DNA of 64,000 nucleotides from Novosphingobium album (ex Liu et al. 2023) (GTDB lineage: Bacteria; Pseudomonadota; Alphaproteobacteria; Sphingomonadales; Sphingomonadaceae), in contig NZ_JARESE010000063.1 in NCBI RefSeq assembly GCF_029076845.1, forward strand, positions 1 through 64,000. The letters are read 5' to 3'. Both the position numbers and the translations under genes were made by a program. Shown piece by piece: positions 1 to 9,888 of the stretch. The notes under the pieces were generated by a model. The model was not told where the DNA came from. It saw only the letters and a program-made list of their open reading frames with translations, and searched no databases. Every line of letters begins with the position of its first letter. The stretch's first letter is position 1.

Positions 1-214
1 CGGCGCGGCCACCTATCGGCCATCAAAATTGACGCCGACCGGACTCCGTAATCGTCGCGCTACACCATGACGATTTGCGGGGTCGATTATCCTTCGGCTT
101 CGGACACCCGGCCATTCGTGGTGCCCACCTCAAGCCTCATGGGGACCTGCCCGCGCCCACGCATCCGGCCGCGTGAGCCTTTGCCCTCCGGCCGGTTCGT
201 GCATAGATGATCCG
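1..214. other. Left-edge region without a recognisable gene
   Basis: No reading frame here resembles a protein family, and no tRNA or strong hairpin was seen. The stretch may hold the end of a neighbouring feature outside the window and the leader of the acetyltransferase gene at 215. No clear Shine-Dalgarno sequence precedes that gene. Confidence 0.4.
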
Positions 215-754
215 ATGACCGACCAATTCACTGACCGCGTGGCCAGGCTGGATGACCTGGAAGCCTTGCATCGCGTGATGGGCCGATCGATCGCCCGGCT
301 CCAGACCGGGTTCCTTACGCCCGAGCAAGTCGCCGCCAGTCACAAGGTGATGGGGCTCGACAGCCAGCTCGTGCGCGATGGCACCTATTTCCTGGTCGAA
401 TATGGCGAGCGCATCGCCGGGTGCGGCGGCTGGAGCTTTCGCGCCACTCTCTATGGCGGCGACGAGAGCGTGATCAAGCGCGAGCCGGCCATCGTCGATC
501 CGGCGAGCGGCGCCGCGAAGATCCGCGCCATGTACACCGATCCCGACTTCACGCGGCGCGGCATCGGCCGGCGCATCATCAGGCTATGCGAAGAGGCCGC
601 CCGCTCGGCCGGCTATCGCCGCGTTGAGCTGATGGCGACCGCCGCCGGCGTGCCGCTGTATGAAAGCTGCGGATACCAGCCCAAGGCGAAGCTGCAATTC
701 GCCCGGGTCGATGGCGTGGCAGTCCCTCTGCTGCAGATGGAAAAGGTGTTCTAA
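215..754 (+). CDS. GNAT family N-acetyltransferase
   Basis: A cytoplasmic protein of about 179 residues, the usual size for one GNAT domain, which transfers an acetyl group from acetyl-CoA to an amine. The acetyl-CoA pyrophosphate-binding loop (R/Q-x-x-G-x-G/A) is seen as RRGIGR at residues 114-119, after a beta strand containing IRAMYTDPDF and before the C-terminal GYRRVELMAT strand and an LYESCGYQ segment typical of the fold. The ATG at 215 was preferred to a GTG at 173 because the domain begins just after it, but no strong ribosome site supports either. The gene converges on hsdR with a 45-base gap. The substrate cannot be told from sequence. Confidence 0.8.
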   Translation: MTDQFTDRVARLDDLEALHRVMGRSIARLQTGFLTPEQVAASHKVMGLDSQLVRDGTYFLVEYGERIAGCGGWSFRATLYGGDESVIKREPAIVDPASGAAKIRAMYTDPDFTRRGIGRRIIRLCEEAARSAGYRRVELMATAAGVPLYESCGYQPKAKLQFARVDGVAVPLLQMEKVF

Positions 755-799
755 AAAGCGCTGCGGTCATGTCGAATGAGCGCCGCCGAGGCCGTTGCC

Positions 800-3130
800 T
801 CAGCTTTTGCCGTCGCCTTCGTATAGTCCGCGCTGGAAGCCGAGGAACGTCGAGCGGATTTCGGCCACCGATCCCAATTCGCGGACGGCATCCATGGGCG
901 TGCCGTATTTCAGTTCCAGCAAGGCCGGCAGCTTGCCGTCGTCCAACTCGCTTTCGCCAACCGCCGCATATTGCGACAGGACGAAATCGAGGAAGTCGCG
1001 CTGCTTGTCACCGTATCGGAAGAGGATCGCTTCTCGCCGGGTATCCGCCCGCTCGATCCGCTTGATGGGCGGGCGCGCCCAGGCGATGAAGGCCAGCACG
1101 TCGAACAGGTCGCTTTCCTGCGAATCCGTCGCCCGGCGGATGCCGTCGAGCGCTTCGCCGGTGAAGCCGCGTTCGGCCAGTCCTTCCACCAGCTTGCGCC
1201 GCGTGTCCGGCTGGCTCCAGATCGCGCGCAATTCGTCTTCATCCCGGAAGAGGTCGGGCAACTGGCCGAACAGGTTTTCGATGAACTGCTGCGCTGAAAC
1301 GGGCTTGCCATCCACGCTCCAGAACGTCGTGGCGCTGATATGCTGGAACGTGCGTTCCTTCCCGTCAGCCAGCCGGATCACCAGCTTGGCCCTGGGCGGC
1401 TCGGGGTCTGGCCCCGGTTCGGGCAGATCGCCTTCCGGCTTGCCGTCGCGCGGTCCTTTCGGCGGTTCCGGGTCCAGCGGCTCGCCATCCCATTCGGGAT
1501 CGCTGAAATGCTCATAGGCCTTCACGAAATCGAATATCGTGAAATAGTCCTTCCCATCGAACAGTCGCGTTCCCCGTCCGATAATCTGCTTGAACTCGAT
1601 CATCGAGTTGACCGGGCGCATCAACACGATGTTGCGGACGTTGCGCGCATCGACACCGGTGGATAGCTTCTGCGAGGTCGTCAGGATCGTCGGGATGGTC
1701 TTGTCGTTGTCCTGAAAGGTGCGCAACCATTGGTCGCCGATCGCGCCGTCCGAGGCGGTGACTCGAACGCAGTAATTCGGGTTGGTGCTGGTCTTCACCT
1801 GGTTGATCAGGTCGCGCACGATGCCGGCGTGTTCCTGCGTTGCGCAGAACACGATCGTCTTTTCGCGCTGGTCGATCATGGCCATGAAGGTGCGGACGCG
1901 GTAGGCCTCGCGCTCGCGGATTTCGATGGTGCGGTTGAAGTCGCGTTCGGTATAGCGCTTGCCGTCCTCCACCTCGCCTTCGATCACGGCGTCGTCGGAC
2001 GTATAGACATACTCGTCGATGGTCGTGCCGATCTGTCGGACCTTGAACGGCGTCAGGTAGCCGTCGTTGATCCCCTCCTTCAGCGAGTAGGTGTAAACCG
2101 GCTGGCCGAAATAGGCATAGGTATCGGCGTTGTTCTTGCGCCTGGGCGTGGCGGTCAGGCCGATCTGCACGGCGGGCGCGAAATAGTCGAGGATCGCGCG
2201 CCATTCGCTTTCATCCTTCGCGCCGCCGCGATGGCATTCGTCGATGATGATGCAGTCGAAGAAATCGGGCGGATAGTCGCCGAAATAGGGCGCGGGATCG
2301 CCATTGGCGTCGGTGCCGCTGGTGAAGGTCTGGAAGATGGTGAAGAACACGCTGGCGTTCTTCGGCACCGCGCCTTTCTTCTTGATGTCGCCCGGCGTGA
2401 TCCGCGCCAGCGCGCCGTCGTCGAAGGCGGCAAAGCTGTTGTAGGCCTGATCGGCGAGGATGTTGCGATCGGCCAGGAACAGGATGCGCGGGTGCCGCCG
2501 TGGTTCACCGGGTGCTTTCCAGTCGGAAAGGTTCCAGCGGGCATGGAACAGTTTCCACGCGATCTGGAAGGCGATGGCGGTCTTGCCGGTGCCGGTGGCG
2601 AGCGTCAGCAGGATGCGGCTGCGATCCCCGGCTATCGCCTCCAGCACCCGCTCGATGGCGTTGTGCTGGTAATAGCGCGGCTCGAAGCGCCCGCCGCCGG
2701 TCTCATAGGCGACAGTCGCGAAGCGATCGCGCCAGCGGTTCGCTTCGGCAAAGGTGGCGTCCCACAGTTCCTGCGGCGTGGGATAGCGATCGACCAGCCC
2801 TTCCGCGCCGGTTTGCATGTCGATGCGGTAAACCTGCCGGCCGTTGCTGGCATAGGCGAAGCGGCATTGCAGGCGGGCGGCATAGTCCTTCGCCTGCCCG
2901 ACGCCCTCGGTATAGCTTTTGGTCGCCGCCTTGGCTTCGAGCGTCGCCAGCTTGGTGTTGCGATAGACCAGCACATAATCGCAGGACAGCGCGCGGGCGC
3001 GCTTGCCCTTGCCCATGATCCGGCCGGGCGCGATCACCTCGCGCCGGGTGCGGCTGCCATCGACCACGCCCCAGCCGGCCTCGCGCAGCGCGGGGTCGAT
3101 CAGCTCGGCGCGGGTCTCGGCTTCGTTCAT
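800..3130 (-). CDS. hsdR: Type I restriction-modification system, restriction subunit R
   Basis: HsdR is the ATP-driven DNA translocase and nuclease of a type I restriction enzyme; with two HsdM and one HsdS it cuts unmethylated foreign DNA. The 776-residue protein has an N-terminal nuclease-like region (D51 then LEAK at 64-67), Walker A ATGTGKT at 178-184, a DECH box at 297-300, TATP at 326-329 and motif VI QIIGRGTR at 515-522, all expected for an SF2 translocase. A C-terminal region rich in proline and acidic residues follows. Its ATG overlaps the hsdS stop as ATGA, so it is translated with hsdM and hsdS. The length is within the range of the shorter HsdR families, and no frameshift was seen, so the gene looks intact. 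Confidence 0.95.
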   Translation of the reverse strand: MNEAETRAELIDPALREAGWGVVDGSRTRREVIAPGRIMGKGKRARALSCDYVLVYRNTKLATLEAKAATKSYTEGVGQAKDYAARLQCRFAYASNGRQVYRIDMQTGAEGLVDRYPTPQELWDATFAEANRWRDRFATVAYETGGGRFEPRYYQHNAIERVLEAIAGDRSRILLTLATGTGKTAIAFQIAWKLFHARWNLSDWKAPGEPRRHPRILFLADRNILADQAYNSFAAFDDGALARITPGDIKKKGAVPKNASVFFTIFQTFTSGTDANGDPAPYFGDYPPDFFDCIIIDECHRGGAKDESEWRAILDYFAPAVQIGLTATPRRKNNADTYAYFGQPVYTYSLKEGINDGYLTPFKVRQIGTTIDEYVYTSDDAVIEGEVEDGKRYTERDFNRTIEIREREAYRVRTFMAMIDQREKTIVFCATQEHAGIVRDLINQVKTSTNPNYCVRVTASDGAIGDQWLRTFQDNDKTIPTILTTSQKLSTGVDARNVRNIVLMRPVNSMIEFKQIIGRGTRLFDGKDYFTIFDFVKAYEHFSDPEWDGEPLDPEPPKGPRDGKPEGDLPEPGPDPEPPRAKLVIRLADGKERTFQHISATTFWSVDGKPVSAQQFIENLFGQLPDLFRDEDELRAIWSQPDTRRKLVEGLAERGFTGEALDGIRRATDSQESDLFDVLAFIAWARPPIKRIERADTRREAILFRYGDKQRDFLDFVLSQYAAVGESELDDGKLPALLELKYGTPMDAVRELGSVAEIRSTFLGFQRGLYEGDGKS

Positions 3131-4317
3131 GCGGCGATGGTTTCCGGCATTGCGGCGGTCAGTTCGCCGGTGAAGGCACGGTGGAGAAGCGATTGCTTTA
3201 AGGCATCCAGCGCGATCATCTTCTTTCTTATTGTGGCTTCAAGCGCCTCGCATTCCAGCATTGTCGCATCTAGCAGATCAACGACTGCTTGTTGCTCTCG
3301 GGTATCGTCAGGGACGTAGATTTCTAAATCAGACCATTTGGATTTGTTTATGATTGGGAGTGTGGCCTGCCCACTACCGCTCAACACAGCCCGCTGAAAT
3401 CGCGCGGTCAAAAATTGGTAGAAAGCAAACTTTCCCGACAGACCGGCGCGTGGAATGAAGGCGTTAACCTGCTGGTTTGCCGTAACCTCAGTTTCAGTAA
3501 AACCCGATTTTCCAATCGTGGCACCAATGCACACCATCAGCGCGGCATCGGCCGGGATCAGCCGTGATGCACTTGCTCCCTGAACGCTTAGCGCCTCGTT
3601 GCCATAGTCCAATGAACCATTCGGCCGGAAATCGCCCGGCTTGATAAATGGAATATGATCTCCAAAATTCGCGGCAACGGATGTTTTTGGCGTGTTACCC
3701 GTCAAGGTTTTCCCCAATGAGCGGAGACTGGTCAGGAGCCAGCCCTTCCGCTGACCATCGAGAACATTTGCAAGCGAAGCGCTGAACAACTCCCGCGCAT
3801 TGGCGAGGTTCTTTTCGGCATTGGCGGTTGCGGTGGCGATGGCGGCGAAGGCCTCATCCAGCACCGCCACAATCCGCCGCTGTTCTTCCAGCGGCGGAAA
3901 AAGAAACTCGATGGCGTGGATTTGCTTCGACGAAAGGTGTTTGACGGTCGTGTAGGTCGTTGCGTCTTCAATGGCCTTGAGGTGGCTGTTGATGCCATAG
4001 AATAGAAATCGCGCATCCACATCGGCCGCAAAATTCGTAAGTTTGCATACTCGCTGATTGAGAAGCGCATCAGGTCCGCGCCACTCAAAACACCCAAACT
4101 CACCGTCCATGCCGATAAGAAAGTCACCAGCGCGAACTCTATAACGCTCATCAAAATCGCCGTCGAAGTTGGTTTCTGTTGACCAACCGCCTCTCAAATC
4201 GCGAATGCGGACCAGAGGCATACCGCCGCCCGTGACAAACTGCCTGGAATTGAAAGCGTAGCCGTTCTGGACTTCCAGAACTTCAGATAGCTTTCGCTTA
4301 CGCCACCCCGCTTTCAC
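3127..4317 (-). CDS. hsdS: Type I restriction-modification system, specificity subunit S
   Basis: HsdS chooses the bipartite DNA target for both methylation and restriction. The 396-residue protein shows two target-recognition domains (starting near WRKRKLSEVLEVQNGYAF and again near GWLLTSLRSLGKTLTGNTP), each followed by a conserved helical spacer: PPLEEQRRIVAVLDEAF and later EQQAVVDLLDATML with LDALKQSLLHRAFTGEL. The GTG at 4317 is chosen because it overlaps the hsdM stop (GTGA) and gives the normal N-terminus; longer upstream reading lies inside hsdM. Parts of the gene (about 3.2-4.3 kb) are clearly richer in A and T than hsdM, hsdR and the rest of the window, as expected for a specificity gene exchanged by horizontal transfer. 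Confidence 0.93.
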   Translation of the reverse strand: MKAGWRKRKLSEVLEVQNGYAFNSRQFVTGGGMPLVRIRDLRGGWSTETNFDGDFDERYRVRAGDFLIGMDGEFGCFEWRGPDALLNQRVCKLTNFAADVDARFLFYGINSHLKAIEDATTYTTVKHLSSKQIHAIEFLFPPLEEQRRIVAVLDEAFAAIATATANAEKNLANARELFSASLANVLDGQRKGWLLTSLRSLGKTLTGNTPKTSVAANFGDHIPFIKPGDFRPNGSLDYGNEALSVQGASASRLIPADAALMVCIGATIGKSGFTETEVTANQQVNAFIPRAGLSGKFAFYQFLTARFQRAVLSGSGQATLPIINKSKWSDLEIYVPDDTREQQAVVDLLDATMLECEALEATIRKKMIALDALKQSLLHRAFTGELTAAMPETIAA

Positions 4318-5765
4318 AGCAGTTCCCTCACCCGCGCCAGAATCTCCGCACTCTCGGCATCCAGTGCCGCAATCTCGTCCAATATCTCCCGCGGGCTGCG
4401 CAGCGCCTCGGCCTCGGGCGCATTGGGGTTGCGCACGGTCAGGTCGAAGGTCGCGGGATCGAGCGTGTCCGCCGCCACGCTCCACGCGTTCGGCCCTTCG
4501 GCGAAGCTCGCCTGCCGCTCGACGAAATCCGCCATGTCGGCATCGTTCAGCGGGTTGGTCTTGCCCATGGTGCGGCCGGGATCGAGCCGGTAATACCAGA
4601 TGCCGCGAGTCGGCTCGCCCTTGTCGAAGAACAGCACCACGGTCTTGACGCCCGCGCCCTGAAAGGTGCCGCCGGGCATATCGAGCACGGTGTGCAGGTT
4701 GCAGCTTTCCAGCAGCTCGCGGCGCAGCGCCACGCTGGCATTGTCGGTGTTGGACAGGAACGTGTTCTTGATCACCACCGCCGCCGATCCTCCTGCCCTC
4801 AGCGACTTGATGAAGTGCTGGAGGAACAGATAGGCGGTCTCCCCGGTCTTGATCGGGAAATTCTGCTGGATTTCCGGCCGCTCCTTGCCGCCGAAGGGCG
4901 GGTTGGCCAGGATCACGTCGAAGCGGTCCTTCTCCTGAATGTCCAGCACGGGTTCGGCCAGCGTGTTGGTGTGGACGATGTTGGGCGCTTCGATCCCGTG
5001 CAGGATCATGTTCATCGTGCCGATGACATAGGCGAGGCTCTTCTTCTCCTTGGCGTAGAAGGTGCGCTTCTGGAGCTTTTCGAGGTCGCCGGCCGTCTTC
5101 GCCAATGGCCGGAGATAGTCATAGGCTTCGCACAGGAAGCCGCAGGAACCGGCCGCGCCGTCATAGATGGTGTCGGTCAGCGTCGGCTTCACCACCTTGA
5201 TCATCGCGCGGATCAGCGGGCGCGGGGTGTAATATTCCCCGCCGTTGCGCCCGGCATTGCCCATGTTCCTGATCTTGGCTTCGTACAGTTCGGACAATTC
5301 ATGTTTTTGCGTCTGGCTGCCGAAGGACAGTTCGTCGATCGCGTCAATCGCGTCACGCAGCGAGTAGCCGGACTGGAACTTGTTGCGGATCTCCCCGAAA
5401 ATCTCGCCGATCTTGTATTCGATCGTATCGGCGCTGGCGGCGCGCCCCTTGAACCCCTCCAGATAGGGGAACAGCTCGCGGTTCACATAGGCGATCAGGT
5501 CCGGCCCGGTCTTGGCGCGGTTGTGGTCGAGCTTGCCGGCGGCATCCTTCGGCGCGGCCCACAGGCCCCAGCGATGCGCGGCGTCGATGATCGGCGTGTA
5601 GGCTTGCCCGCGCAGCTCGGCTTCGGTGGCGCGGGTGGTTTCCAGATCATCCAGGTATTTCAGGAACAGCAGCCAACTGGTCTGTTCGGTGTAGTCCAGC
5701 TCGGAAGCGCAGCCGGCTTCCTTGCGAAGAATATCGTCGAGGTTCTTGAAAGTCTGTTCGAACAT
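4314..5765 (-). CDS. hsdM: Type I restriction-modification system, methyltransferase subunit M
   Basis: HsdM is the adenine-N6 methyltransferase of the type I complex. The 483-residue protein carries the N-terminal HsdM helical domain, the family signature GEYYTPRPLI (176-185), SAM-binding motif I as DGAAGSCGF (202-210) and the catalytic NPPF tetrad (288-291). The ATG at 5765 starts the typical MFEQTFKNLDDILRK N-terminus; an upstream in-frame start adds 16 unlikely residues. It is the first gene of the hsdM-hsdS-hsdR operon and begins about 120 bases from the 3' end of tRNA-Gly. The promoter must lie in 5766-5885, where no convincing consensus was found. Confidence 0.95.
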   Translation of the reverse strand: MFEQTFKNLDDILRKEAGCASELDYTEQTSWLLFLKYLDDLETTRATEAELRGQAYTPIIDAAHRWGLWAAPKDAAGKLDHNRAKTGPDLIAYVNRELFPYLEGFKGRAASADTIEYKIGEIFGEIRNKFQSGYSLRDAIDAIDELSFGSQTQKHELSELYEAKIRNMGNAGRNGGEYYTPRPLIRAMIKVVKPTLTDTIYDGAAGSCGFLCEAYDYLRPLAKTAGDLEKLQKRTFYAKEKKSLAYVIGTMNMILHGIEAPNIVHTNTLAEPVLDIQEKDRFDVILANPPFGGKERPEIQQNFPIKTGETAYLFLQHFIKSLRAGGSAAVVIKNTFLSNTDNASVALRRELLESCNLHTVLDMPGGTFQGAGVKTVVLFFDKGEPTRGIWYYRLDPGRTMGKTNPLNDADMADFVERQASFAEGPNAWSVAADTLDPATFDLTVRNPNAPEAEALRSPREILDEIAALDAESAEILARVRELL

Positions 5766-5885
5766 GCGGCGAGAAGTAGCAGCGGTTTGGGAATGGCCAC
5801 AAGCGGCGATCACGCAGCCTTGCGCCTCATCCTCCCCAACATGTCCAGAATGTCGGGATCATCCAGAATTTCACGGCTGGCCGGC

Positions 5886-5959
<74 letters not shown>

Positions 5960-6185
5960 GTGCCGGTCGGCATGCGTTTGCGTGGGGAACGCAAGGCCGG
6001 GTTGCGATTGCCACGAGGGTGGCGGTCTCGTCAATCGGGCAATTGGGCATCGGTGGCGGGATACTGGCGGCGCGTCGCCGCAAGGCCCTTGCCACGGCGG
6101 CATCGCCGACTTCATGCTATCGTGCGAATCGGCTTTCGCCCCGTAAGCGGGCGGAGCCACGATCAGGACAAGGGAACGCCATTCG

Positions 6186-7550
6186 ATGAACACGCCACGG
6201 TCGCGGTCGCAATCGGACAGTCAGGCTTCGCCGCGGCGGCGCAACCCGCTCGACCTGCTGATGAAATCGGGCCTGGGCAAGCTGCTGCGCGGGATCGGCG
6301 TGACGCCGCGCGCGGCAAGCGGGGACAGCCTGCTGGACCTTGCCGACGCGCTGCTTTCGCTGCGCGGGCGGGCCTCCGGGCCGGCGCTGGCATCTGCCTT
6401 CTTCGACCTTTACGAAGCGAGCGACACGGCCGCGCGGCATGAATTCCTCGGCAAGATCCACGATCTCCATCCCGCCGACGCGGTGGCGATCGACCGTGCC
6501 ATCGCGCAGTGGCAGGAGAAGCGGGACGAGAACGCGGCGCGCGCACTGAACGAAGCGACCGAATCGCCCAGCCAGAAGCTGATCCGGCTGCTGAACCTGG
6601 CGCCGCAGGGCACCGAGCGACTGATCGACATGCGCGAGGATCTGCTTTCGGCCCCCAAGGGCTCGCCGGGGATCGCCGCGTTCGATCGCGAGATGGAAAG
6701 CGCCTTCACCGCCTGGTTCAACGCCGGCTTCCTGGAACTGCGCCGCATCGGCTGGGATTCGCCCGCGCACTTGCTGGAACGCATCATCCGCTATGAAGCG
6801 GTGCACGAGATCCATGGCTGGGAAGACTTGCGCCGCCGGGTGGAGCCCACCGACCGGCGCTGCTACGGCTTCTTCCATCCGCAGATGATGGATGACCCGC
6901 TGATCTTCGTGGAAGTGGCGCTGACGCCGCAATTGCCCAGCGCGATCCACCAGATCATCGCCGAGGAGCGCGAGCACATTCCGCCGACCGAGGCGAACTG
7001 CGCGATCTTCTATTCGATCAGCAATTGCCAGGTGGGGCTCAAGGGCATTCCTTTCGGCAATTACCTGATCAAGCGCGTGGTCGGGCTGCTCAAGGGAGAA
7101 CTGCCGCACCTCAAGACTTTCGCGACGCTCTCCCCGGTTCCCGGCTTCGCCCGGTGGCTGGCCAAGGAGCAGGGCGCGGAGGCCAAGGTGCCGGGCGCGA
7201 AGGATCTGCGCATGCTGGCGGCGCAGTACCTCGTCACCGCCAAGGGACGGGGCGGTCAGCCGCTCGATTCGGTGGCGCGCTTCCACCTGGGCAACGGCGC
7301 GCGGCTGGAAGCGATCCACGCCAATGCCGATCTTTCCGAGAACGGCCAGCGCCAGGCGCACGGCGTGATGGTCAACTACGTCTACGATCTCGGCGAGATC
7401 GAGGCGAACCACTTCGCGCTGACCGAGTTGGGCACTGTCGCCACGTCGAAGGCGGTGCAGGCGCTGGTCGAGGAAGCCGAAGGCGGCAAGGGTGGCGGAA
7501 AGAGCGGCGGCAGGAAGGACAGCCCGTCCAAGGCGGCGATTGCCGCCTGA
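6186..7550 (+). CDS. Malonyl-CoA decarboxylase
   Basis: The cytoplasmic enzyme converts malonyl-CoA to acetyl-CoA and CO2, removing excess malonyl-CoA or serving malonate use. The 454-residue protein has the family layout: an N-terminal helical domain (to about residue 200) and a GNAT-like catalytic domain. The catalytic region FYSISNCQ (275-282) and the FHLGNGA segment (366-372, His367) match the positions of the active-site serine and histidine known in the human enzyme. The C-terminus is rich in lysine and glycine. A purine-rich AAGGGA lies about 11 bases before the ATG. The gene stands alone, with no malonyl-CoA synthetase beside it, and is followed by a strong terminator. Confidence 0.93.
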   Translation: MNTPRSRSQSDSQASPRRRNPLDLLMKSGLGKLLRGIGVTPRAASGDSLLDLADALLSLRGRASGPALASAFFDLYEASDTAARHEFLGKIHDLHPADAVAIDRAIAQWQEKRDENAARALNEATESPSQKLIRLLNLAPQGTERLIDMREDLLSAPKGSPGIAAFDREMESAFTAWFNAGFLELRRIGWDSPAHLLERIIRYEAVHEIHGWEDLRRRVEPTDRRCYGFFHPQMMDDPLIFVEVALTPQLPSAIHQIIAEEREHIPPTEANCAIFYSISNCQVGLKGIPFGNYLIKRVVGLLKGELPHLKTFATLSPVPGFARWLAKEQGAEAKVPGAKDLRMLAAQYLVTAKGRGGQPLDSVARFHLGNGARLEAIHANADLSENGQRQAHGVMVNYVYDLGEIEANHFALTELGTVATSKAVQALVEEAEGGKGGGKSGGRKDSPSKAAIAA

Positions 7551-7627
7551 CGGGCGGCGCGGCCGGGCTCCCGCCGCCCGGCTATTCGGGCAAACGCTCC
7601 CGGTCCCGGTTAGACGTAACCAAAAGC

Positions 7628-7672
7628 AAAGCGCCCCCGCCAGCCCATCGGTTGGCGGGGGCGCTTTTTTTT
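7628..7672. terminator. Bidirectional rho-independent terminator
   Basis: A perfect 15-bp stem (7628-7642 with 7653-7667, GCGCCCCCGCCA core) and a 10-base loop are followed by a T run on the plus strand and an A-rich stretch on the other side. It would end transcription of both malonyl-CoA decarboxylase and petC, which converge here. Confidence 0.9.
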
Positions 7673-7705
7673 GCCCGAGTGAAGCTGCCGAAATGAAGCT
7701 TGCGG

Positions 7706-8551
7706 TCAGGCCTTCTTCTTTTTCTTTTCGGCCCAGATGCTGCGGTAGGACATGTAGCCCAGCACGGTGGCGAAGAGCAGGAAGCCGAGCACCGGCCAGC
7801 CGGTCTGCTTGCGCTTTTCCAGCTTGGGCTCGGCGGTCCAGATCAGGAAGGCCGAGACATCCTTGGCCATCTGGTCGACCGTCGACTTGGTGCCGTCGCC
7901 ATACTGGACCTGGCCATCGGCGGTCAGCGGCGGCGCCATCGCCAGGTTGAGGTTGGCGAAATAGGGGTTGTAGTGCAGCCCGTTCGGCGTCTTGGCGTCC
8001 GGGAATTCCTTCAGCAGTTCGGCCGGCTGCGCCTGGAAGCCTGTCAGCAGCGAGTAGACATAAGGGCCACCGTCGTGACGCGCCTTGGTGATCAGCGACA
8101 GGTCCGGCGGGATCGCGTTGTTGTTGGCAGCGCGCGCGGCGACGTCGTTGGCGAAGGGCTTGGGGAAGTAATCGGTCGGCAGGCCGGGGCGCATGTTCGC
8201 CTCGCCCGTGTTGGGATCGATGCCGGGAACCTGGAAGCCCTTGGCGATCGCCTTCACTTCGGCCTCGTTATAGCCCAGCGCGGCCAGATCGCGGAACGCG
8301 ACGAGGCGCAGCGAGTGGCAGGCCGAGCAGACTTCCTTGTAGACCTGGAAGCCGCGCTGCAGCTGCTGGCGATCGAACTTGCCGAAAGGGCCGTCGCTGG
8401 CGAAGTGCACTTCCTTGGGCACGAGGTGGAACTCGTGCTCGGCGGTCACGGGCGCCGGCTCGGTGATCGCCGTATAGGCGCCGTTGCCGAACGACCAGGC
8501 CAGGCCGAGGGTGAAGAACAGCCCGACGAGAATGGAAATGATGCGGATCAT
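7706..8551 (-). CDS. petC: Cytochrome c1 of the bc1 complex
   Basis: This is the membrane-anchored c-type haem subunit of ubiquinol:cytochrome c reductase, which passes electrons from the Rieske protein to cytochrome c. The 281-residue precursor has an N-terminal hydrophobic signal sequence (about residues 4-22), the haem-attachment motif CSACH (75-79), the methionine ligand in the LAMAPPL segment (M205), and a C-terminal membrane anchor (about 250-270) ending in a lysine-rich tail. It is the last gene of petA-petB-petC, 28 bases after petB, and ends at a bidirectional terminator. The length is normal for alphaproteobacteria in which c1 is a separate gene rather than fused to cytochrome b. 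Confidence 0.96.
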   Translation of the reverse strand: MIRIISILVGLFFTLGLAWSFGNGAYTAITEPAPVTAEHEFHLVPKEVHFASDGPFGKFDRQQLQRGFQVYKEVCSACHSLRLVAFRDLAALGYNEAEVKAIAKGFQVPGIDPNTGEANMRPGLPTDYFPKPFANDVAARAANNNAIPPDLSLITKARHDGGPYVYSLLTGFQAQPAELLKEFPDAKTPNGLHYNPYFANLNLAMAPPLTADGQVQYGDGTKSTVDQMAKDVSAFLIWTAEPKLEKRKQTGWPVLGFLLFATVLGYMSYRSIWAEKKKKKA

Positions 8552-8579
8552 GGCTTTCGTCTTTCCGTCTCGCTGTTGC

Positions 8580-9860
8580 TTACTCGGCCGGAGCCAAGGC
8601 GGCTTGCTCGTCGCTGCCCAGCACGGCCTCGGTGATCGAGAAGGGCAGCGGGTCGGGCCGCTCGATCGAGGAAACGATCGGCAGGATGATGAGGAAGTGC
8701 GCGAAGTAGTAGATCGCGGCGATCTGGCTGATCATCACATAGGGTTCCGCCGCCGGCGCGCCGCCGCAGTAGCCCAGGATCAGCACGTCGATCAGCAGGA
8801 TGATGAAGAACTTCTTGAACGCCGGGCGGTAGCTGCCCGAGCGGACCGGCGAACGATCGAGCCAGGGCAGGAAGAACCACACCAGGATCGCGCTGAACAT
8901 GGCGAGCACGCCCATCAGCTTGGCCGGGATGAAGAAGAAGTCCGACGTGAAGGCGCGCAGGATCGCGTAGAACGGCCAGAAGTACCATTCGGGCACGATG
9001 TGCGCCGGCGTGCTCATCGGGTTGGCCGGGACGTAGTTGTCCGGGTGGCCCAGCGCGTTCGGGAAGAAGAACAGCATCGCGCAGTAGAGGAAGGCGAACA
9101 GGCCCATCGCCCAGCCGTCCTTGGCGATGTAGTAGGGGTAGAACGGCACGGTGTCGCTCTCGCTCTTCACCTCGACGCCGGTCGGGTTCGAGGAGCCCGG
9201 GATGTGCAGCGCCCAGATGTGCAGCACGACCACGCCGACGATCACGAACGGCAGCAGGTAGTGCAGCGAGAAGAAGCGGTTGAGCGAGGCGTTGTCCGGC
9301 GCGAAGCCGCCCAGCAGCCACTGCTGCAGCGGCTCGCCGACCAGCGGGATCGCCGAGAACAGCCCGGTGATGACCTTGGCGCCCCAGAAGCTCATCTGGC
9401 CCCAGGGCAGCACATAGCCCATGAAGGCGGTGGCCATCATCAGCAGGAAGATCACCACGCCCAGCAGCCACACCATCTCGCGCGGGGCCTTGTACGAACC
9501 GTAGAAGAAGCCGCGGAAGATGTGGATGTAGATCACCACGAAGAAGGCCGAGGCGCCGTTGGCATGGGCATAGCGCAGCATCCAGCCCCAGTTCACGTCG
9601 CGCATGATGTGCTCGACCGAATCGAAGGCGACGCCGGCGTTGGCGGCATAATGCATCGCCAGGATCACGCCGGTGACGATCTGGATGCCGAGGCAGGCCA
9701 GCGCCAGGAAACCGAAGTTCCAGAAATAGTTCAGGTTGCGCGGAACCGGGTAGCCGGAGCCGACCGAGTTATAGACCAGGCGCGGCAGCGGCAGCTTTTC
9801 GTCCATCCACTTCATGAAGGGATGGCTCGGCGTGTATTCGTGGGCCCAGGGGAAGCTCAT
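8580..9860 (-). CDS. petB: Cytochrome b of the bc1 complex
   Basis: This is the eight-helix membrane subunit that oxidises ubiquinol at the Qo site and reduces quinone at Qi. The 426-residue protein carries the two pairs of haem-b histidines with the usual 14-residue spacing (H99/H113 and H200/H214), the Qo motif PEWY (290-293) and the [13 protein letters not shown] segment. The ATG at 9860 gives the normal N-terminus [15 protein letters not shown]; the frame stays open further upstream but runs into petA. It sits between petA and petC with 28-base gaps on both sides, so the three are one transcript. Confidence 0.97.
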   Translation of the reverse strand: MSFPWAHEYTPSHPFMKWMDEKLPLPRLVYNSVGSGYPVPRNLNYFWNFGFLALACLGIQIVTGVILAMHYAANAGVAFDSVEHIMRDVNWGWMLRYAHANGASAFFVVIYIHIFRGFFYGSYKAPREMVWLLGVVIFLLMMATAFMGYVLPWGQMSFWGAKVITGLFSAIPLVGEPLQQWLLGGFAPDNASLNRFFSLHYLLPFVIVGVVVLHIWALHIPGSSNPTGVEVKSESDTVPFYPYYIAKDGWAMGLFAFLYCAMLFFFPNALGHPDNYVPANPMSTPAHIVPEWYFWPFYAILRAFTSDFFFIPAKLMGVLAMFSAILVWFFLPWLDRSPVRSGSYRPAFKKFFIILLIDVLILGYCGGAPAAEPYVMISQIAAIYYFAHFLIILPIVSSIERPDPLPFSITEAVLGSDEQAALAPAE

Positions 9861-9888
9861 GTTCGTGATCCTCGGGAGTCTCTTGGCC

